Of a DNA stretch of 8,055 bases, positions 6,044 to 8,055 are shown one piece after another (position 1 is the stretch's first letter; every line of letters starts with the position of its first letter). The DNA lies in the NCBI GenBank assembly GCA_026400415.1, contig JAPLPA010000309.1:1-8055 (forward strand). The letters run 5' to 3'. Under the pieces are notes generated by a model. It saw nothing but the letters and a program-made list of their open reading frames with translations. It ran no database searches and was not told the origin of the DNA. The DNA comes from Afipia sp. (GTDB lineage Bacteria; Pseudomonadota; Alphaproteobacteria; Rhizobiales; Xanthobacteraceae). Made by a program: the position numbers and the translations under genes.

Positions 6044-7017
6044 CGCCTCCATTCGTCCTGGCCGTACCCTCAAAGGGACGGTTGCAGGAGAACGCCGATG
6101 CTTTCTTCGCGCGCGCGGGTCTCGCACTGGCGAAGCCGCGCGGTGCGCGCGACTATCGAGGTACTATCGCGGGTCTCGACAATGTCGAGATCGCCTATCT
6201 GTCTGCGAGCGAGATCGCAGCCCAGCTGGCACGGGGCGCCGTTCACCTCGGTATCACCGGCGAGGATTTGATCCGAGAGAGCATACCCGACGCGGACAAG
6301 CGCGTGATGCTGATTGAAGGCCTCGGCTTCGGCAGCGCCAATGTGGTCGTCGCAGTACCGCAGGCGTGGATCGATGTCCGCACCATGGCGGATCTCGACG
6401 ATGTCGCGACGTCTTTTCGTGCGCAACACAATCACCGCATGCGGGTTGCAACAAAATACATCAACCTGACGCGAAATTTTTTCGCAGCACACGGCGTCGT
6501 CGATTATCGAATCGTGGAGAGCGCTGGTGCTACCGAAGGCGCGCCGGCGTCCGGCACGGCTGAACTGATCGTCGATATCACGACCACTGGCGCGACGCTT
6601 GCCGCCAATGGCCTCAAGGTACTCGATGACGGCGTTATGCTCCGCAGCCACGCCAATCTTGTGGCATCGCGCAACGCCGACTGGTCACCCGATGCGCGCG
6701 AGACCGCAAGGGTTATGCTCGACCATATCGCTGCCAGCGCCCGCGCCCGCAAATACAAGGAAGTCCGTACCCGCTTTGCTGGTTGCAACGCCGAATTGCT
6801 GGCCGAGGCCCACAATCGTTTCGGGGTGATCTCGCCGTTCGGCGGGCCTACCTCGTCGGGCATGGTGACACTGCATTGCCCTCCCGCTCAGCTTTATGCG
6901 CTGGGGAGCTTCTTGCGCGATCGCGGCGCGGAGACCGTCTCGGTCGCGTCGCTGGATTATGTGCTCGATCGTGACAATCCGCTATTCGCCAGACTGGAAA
7001 CTTTCCTCGGCAAGTAA
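6040..7017 (+). CDS. hisG: ATP phosphoribosyltransferase HisG, with C-terminal extension
   Basis: HisG joins ATP and PRPP to give phosphoribosyl-ATP, the first and feedback-controlled step of histidine synthesis, in the cytoplasm. The protein begins PPFVLAVPSKGRLQENADAF (3-22), the typical first strand and loop. GVHL-type AVHLGITGEDLIRE lies at 67-80. The HisG signature is complete: E166, G172, A174, I177, D179, then TTTGATL (181-187), the PRPP-binding loop. At 325 residues it is about 90 longer than the usual short HisG that needs HisZ, and also longer than the usual long form that carries its own regulatory domain. The extra part (about 235-325, with FGVISPFGGPTSSGMVTLHC at 261-280) is colinear and uninterrupted. 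I recall similar lengths in Bradyrhizobium relatives, so it may be normal for this lineage. Start ATG at 6040 overlaps the hisZ stop by 4 bp. Confidence 0.96.
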   Translation: MTPPFVLAVPSKGRLQENADAFFARAGLALAKPRGARDYRGTIAGLDNVEIAYLSASEIAAQLARGAVHLGITGEDLIRESIPDADKRVMLIEGLGFGSANVVVAVPQAWIDVRTMADLDDVATSFRAQHNHRMRVATKYINLTRNFFAAHGVVDYRIVESAGATEGAPASGTAELIVDITTTGATLAANGLKVLDDGVMLRSHANLVASRNADWSPDARETARVMLDHIAASARARKYKEVRTRFAGCNAELLAEAHNRFGVISPFGGPTSSGMVTLHCPPAQLYALGSFLRDRGAETVSVASLDYVLDRDNPLFARLETFLGK

Positions 7018-7021
7018 GTTT

Positions 7022-7061
7022 ATCATCGTGGTGGCAAAGCGAACGCCAATTGCCATATGAT
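7022..7061. repeat. Two-part inverted repeat between hisG and the glycosyltransferase gene
   Basis: TGGCAA (7032-7037) pairs with TTGCCA (7050-7055) around a 12-nt loop, and outside it ATCAT (7022-7026) pairs with ATGAT (7057-7061), leaving an unequal internal loop. There is no T-run after it, so intrinsic termination on the plus strand is doubtful. It lies 4 bp after the hisG stop. Confidence 0.4.
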
Positions 7062-7089
7062 CGAAACAACCGTTTCTGGACGTTGATCT

Positions 7090-8055
7090 ATGATGCTTGG
7101 TGCTGATGTTTCTGACGTATCCGGCGACAAGAGAAATCCCGCTGCGCAGGGCCTCTCGATTGTCGTTCCCGCATTCAATGAGGCTGCTGGTCTCGCACGC
7201 TTGCACGATCGGTTGAATGCTCTCGCCGAAAACTTGAAACATCGGTACGGCCTCGCTTGCGAAGTGGTCTATGTCGATGACGGCAGCACCGATGCGACAT
7301 TGAGCATTGCAAACGGACTTGCAGCCTCGTCGCTCGACGTGCAGGTCGTATCGTTGTCGCGAAACTTCGGCAAGGAAGCAGCTTTGATGGCGGGACTCGA
7401 CCACGCTCGTCGAGGCGCGGTGTTGTTCATGGACGGGGACGGTCAACACGCACCGGAGTTGGTCGAGACACTGGTCGGCCACTGGATCGATGGTGGCTAC
7501 GACGTGGTCTATACAGCCAAGGCGCATCGCGACAACGAGTCAGCGGTACGACGCATTGCTGTTCACGGTTTTTATTTCCTCATCAATTGGGGTGCTCGTC
7601 AAAAAATTCCCGAGGATGCCGGCGACTTCCGGCTGTTGTCTCCGCGCGCGGCCGCAGCGCTTCGTCAATTGCCCGAACGCAATCGCTTTTTCAAAGGGCT
7701 CGCGACCTGGATCGGTTTCAAGCAAATTCGCGTTGACTACGAACCGGCGTCTCGCGCCTACGGAGTTACCACGTTCAGTCCGGGCCGACTGCTCGGTCTC
7801 TCGATCGAAGGTCTGACTTCCTTTTCGGTGGCTCCGCTGCGCATTGCGAGCCTGTTGGGGTTGTTGCTTGCCTTCGTTGCATTTCTGTTCGGACTGTCGA
7901 TCCTCTGGGAAACGGTCGTCAGCGGCAAATCTGTTCCCGGCTATCCCTCGCTGGTCGTTGGCCTGATGACGATCGGCGGCGTGCAACTCATCATGATCGG
8001 TATTGTCGGCGAATATATCGGCAAAATCCTCTCAGAGATGAAAGCGCGGCCTATC
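7090..8055 (+). CDS. Family 2 glycosyltransferase, polyprenyl-phosphate sugar type; 3' end cut by the window edge
   Basis: The frame is open from ATG 7090 to the last base (322 codons) and has no stop in the window. It is a GT-A fold GT2 enzyme of the dolichyl-phosphate mannosyltransferase / GtrB type, which moves a sugar from a nucleotide donor to polyprenyl phosphate at the cytoplasmic face of the inner membrane. Seen: SIVVPAFNEAAGL (23-35), VVYVDDGSTDAT (59-70), SRNFGKEAALMAGLDHA (90-106), the metal-binding DxD in MDGDGQH (114-120), EDAGDFRLLSPRA (175-187) and ERNRFFKGLATWIGF (196-210). Two membrane helices follow (about 250-272 and 286-307), then GEYIGKILSEMKARP, which is normally very near the C-terminus, so few residues are missing. 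Donor and lipid cannot be told from sequence. ATG at 7090 is followed directly by a second ATG; GGA lies 9 nt upstream. It follows hisG by 72 bp and may or may not share its mRNA. Confidence 0.93.
   Translation, partial: MMLGADVSDVSGDKRNPAAQGLSIVVPAFNEAAGLARLHDRLNALAENLKHRYGLACEVVYVDDGSTDATLSIANGLAASSLDVQVVSLSRNFGKEAALMAGLDHARRGAVLFMDGDGQHAPELVETLVGHWIDGGYDVVYTAKAHRDNESAVRRIAVHGFYFLINWGARQKIPEDAGDFRLLSPRAAAALRQLPERNRFFKGLATWIGFKQIRVDYEPASRAYGVTTFSPGRLLGLSIEGLTSFSVAPLRIASLLGLLLAFVAFLFGLSILWETVVSGKSVPGYPSLVVGLMTIGGVQLIMIGIVGEYIGKILSEMKARPI

Noticed and set aside
6070..6651. Minus-strand 193-codon open frame inside hisG
   Set aside because: It is entirely antisense to hisG, which carries a complete family signature, and its own translation resembles no family that I know.
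6982..7527. Minus-strand 181-codon open frame across the hisG/glycosyltransferase junction
   Set aside because: It is antisense to the conserved N-terminal half of the glycosyltransferase and has no recognisable domain.
1..8055. A new defence, mobile or biosynthetic system
   Set aside because: Every substantial gene except two small ones belongs to a known housekeeping family, and there are no transposase, integrase, toxin, nuclease or repeat-array features to support such a claim.

Overview
The window reads as ordinary chromosomal housekeeping DNA from an alphaproteobacterium, most likely of the Bradyrhizobium / Rhodopseudomonas / Nitrobacter / Afipia group. This is judged from moderately high GC, the protein sequences (PmbA, UbiA, HisZ, HisG and a DUF6101 protein in the form I associate with that group) and frequent GTG starts behind good Shine-Dalgarno (SD) sites. 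No database search was possible, so the genus is an inference. I see no mobile element, CRISPR array, tRNA, rRNA or cluster of unknown genes, and no convincing new multi-gene system.

Layout, left to right. (1) A PmbA/TldE-family gene on the minus strand runs off the left edge. (2) A 274-bp divergent spacer holds repeats and a possible promoter. (3) A DUF6101-family gene of unknown function lies on the plus strand; a perfect 13-bp inverted repeat sits near its 5' end. (4) It converges, 15 bp apart, with ubiA (4-hydroxybenzoate polyprenyltransferase, ubiquinone synthesis) on the minus strand. Only 10 bp upstream of ubiA on the same strand is a gene for a secreted four-cysteine protein, so the two probably form an operon. 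(5) A 204-bp divergent spacer follows. (6) rsmE (16S rRNA m3U1498 methyltransferase) is on the plus strand. (7) hisZ and hisG overlap by 4 bp and together encode the first enzyme of histidine synthesis. (8) A family 2 glycosyltransferase with two C-terminal membrane helices runs off the right edge.

Functionally these are separate housekeeping units: peptide maturation/proteolysis (PmbA), quinone synthesis (UbiA), ribosome modification (RsmE), histidine synthesis (HisZG) and lipid-linked sugar transfer (the glycosyltransferase). The items most worth a second look are the hairpin at the start of the DUF6101 gene, whose 3-nt loop carries part of an in-frame ATG, the roughly 90-residue C-terminal extension on a HisG that nevertheless has a HisZ partner, the secreted four-cysteine protein coupled to ubiA, and nested competing inverted repeats just upstream of hisZ.
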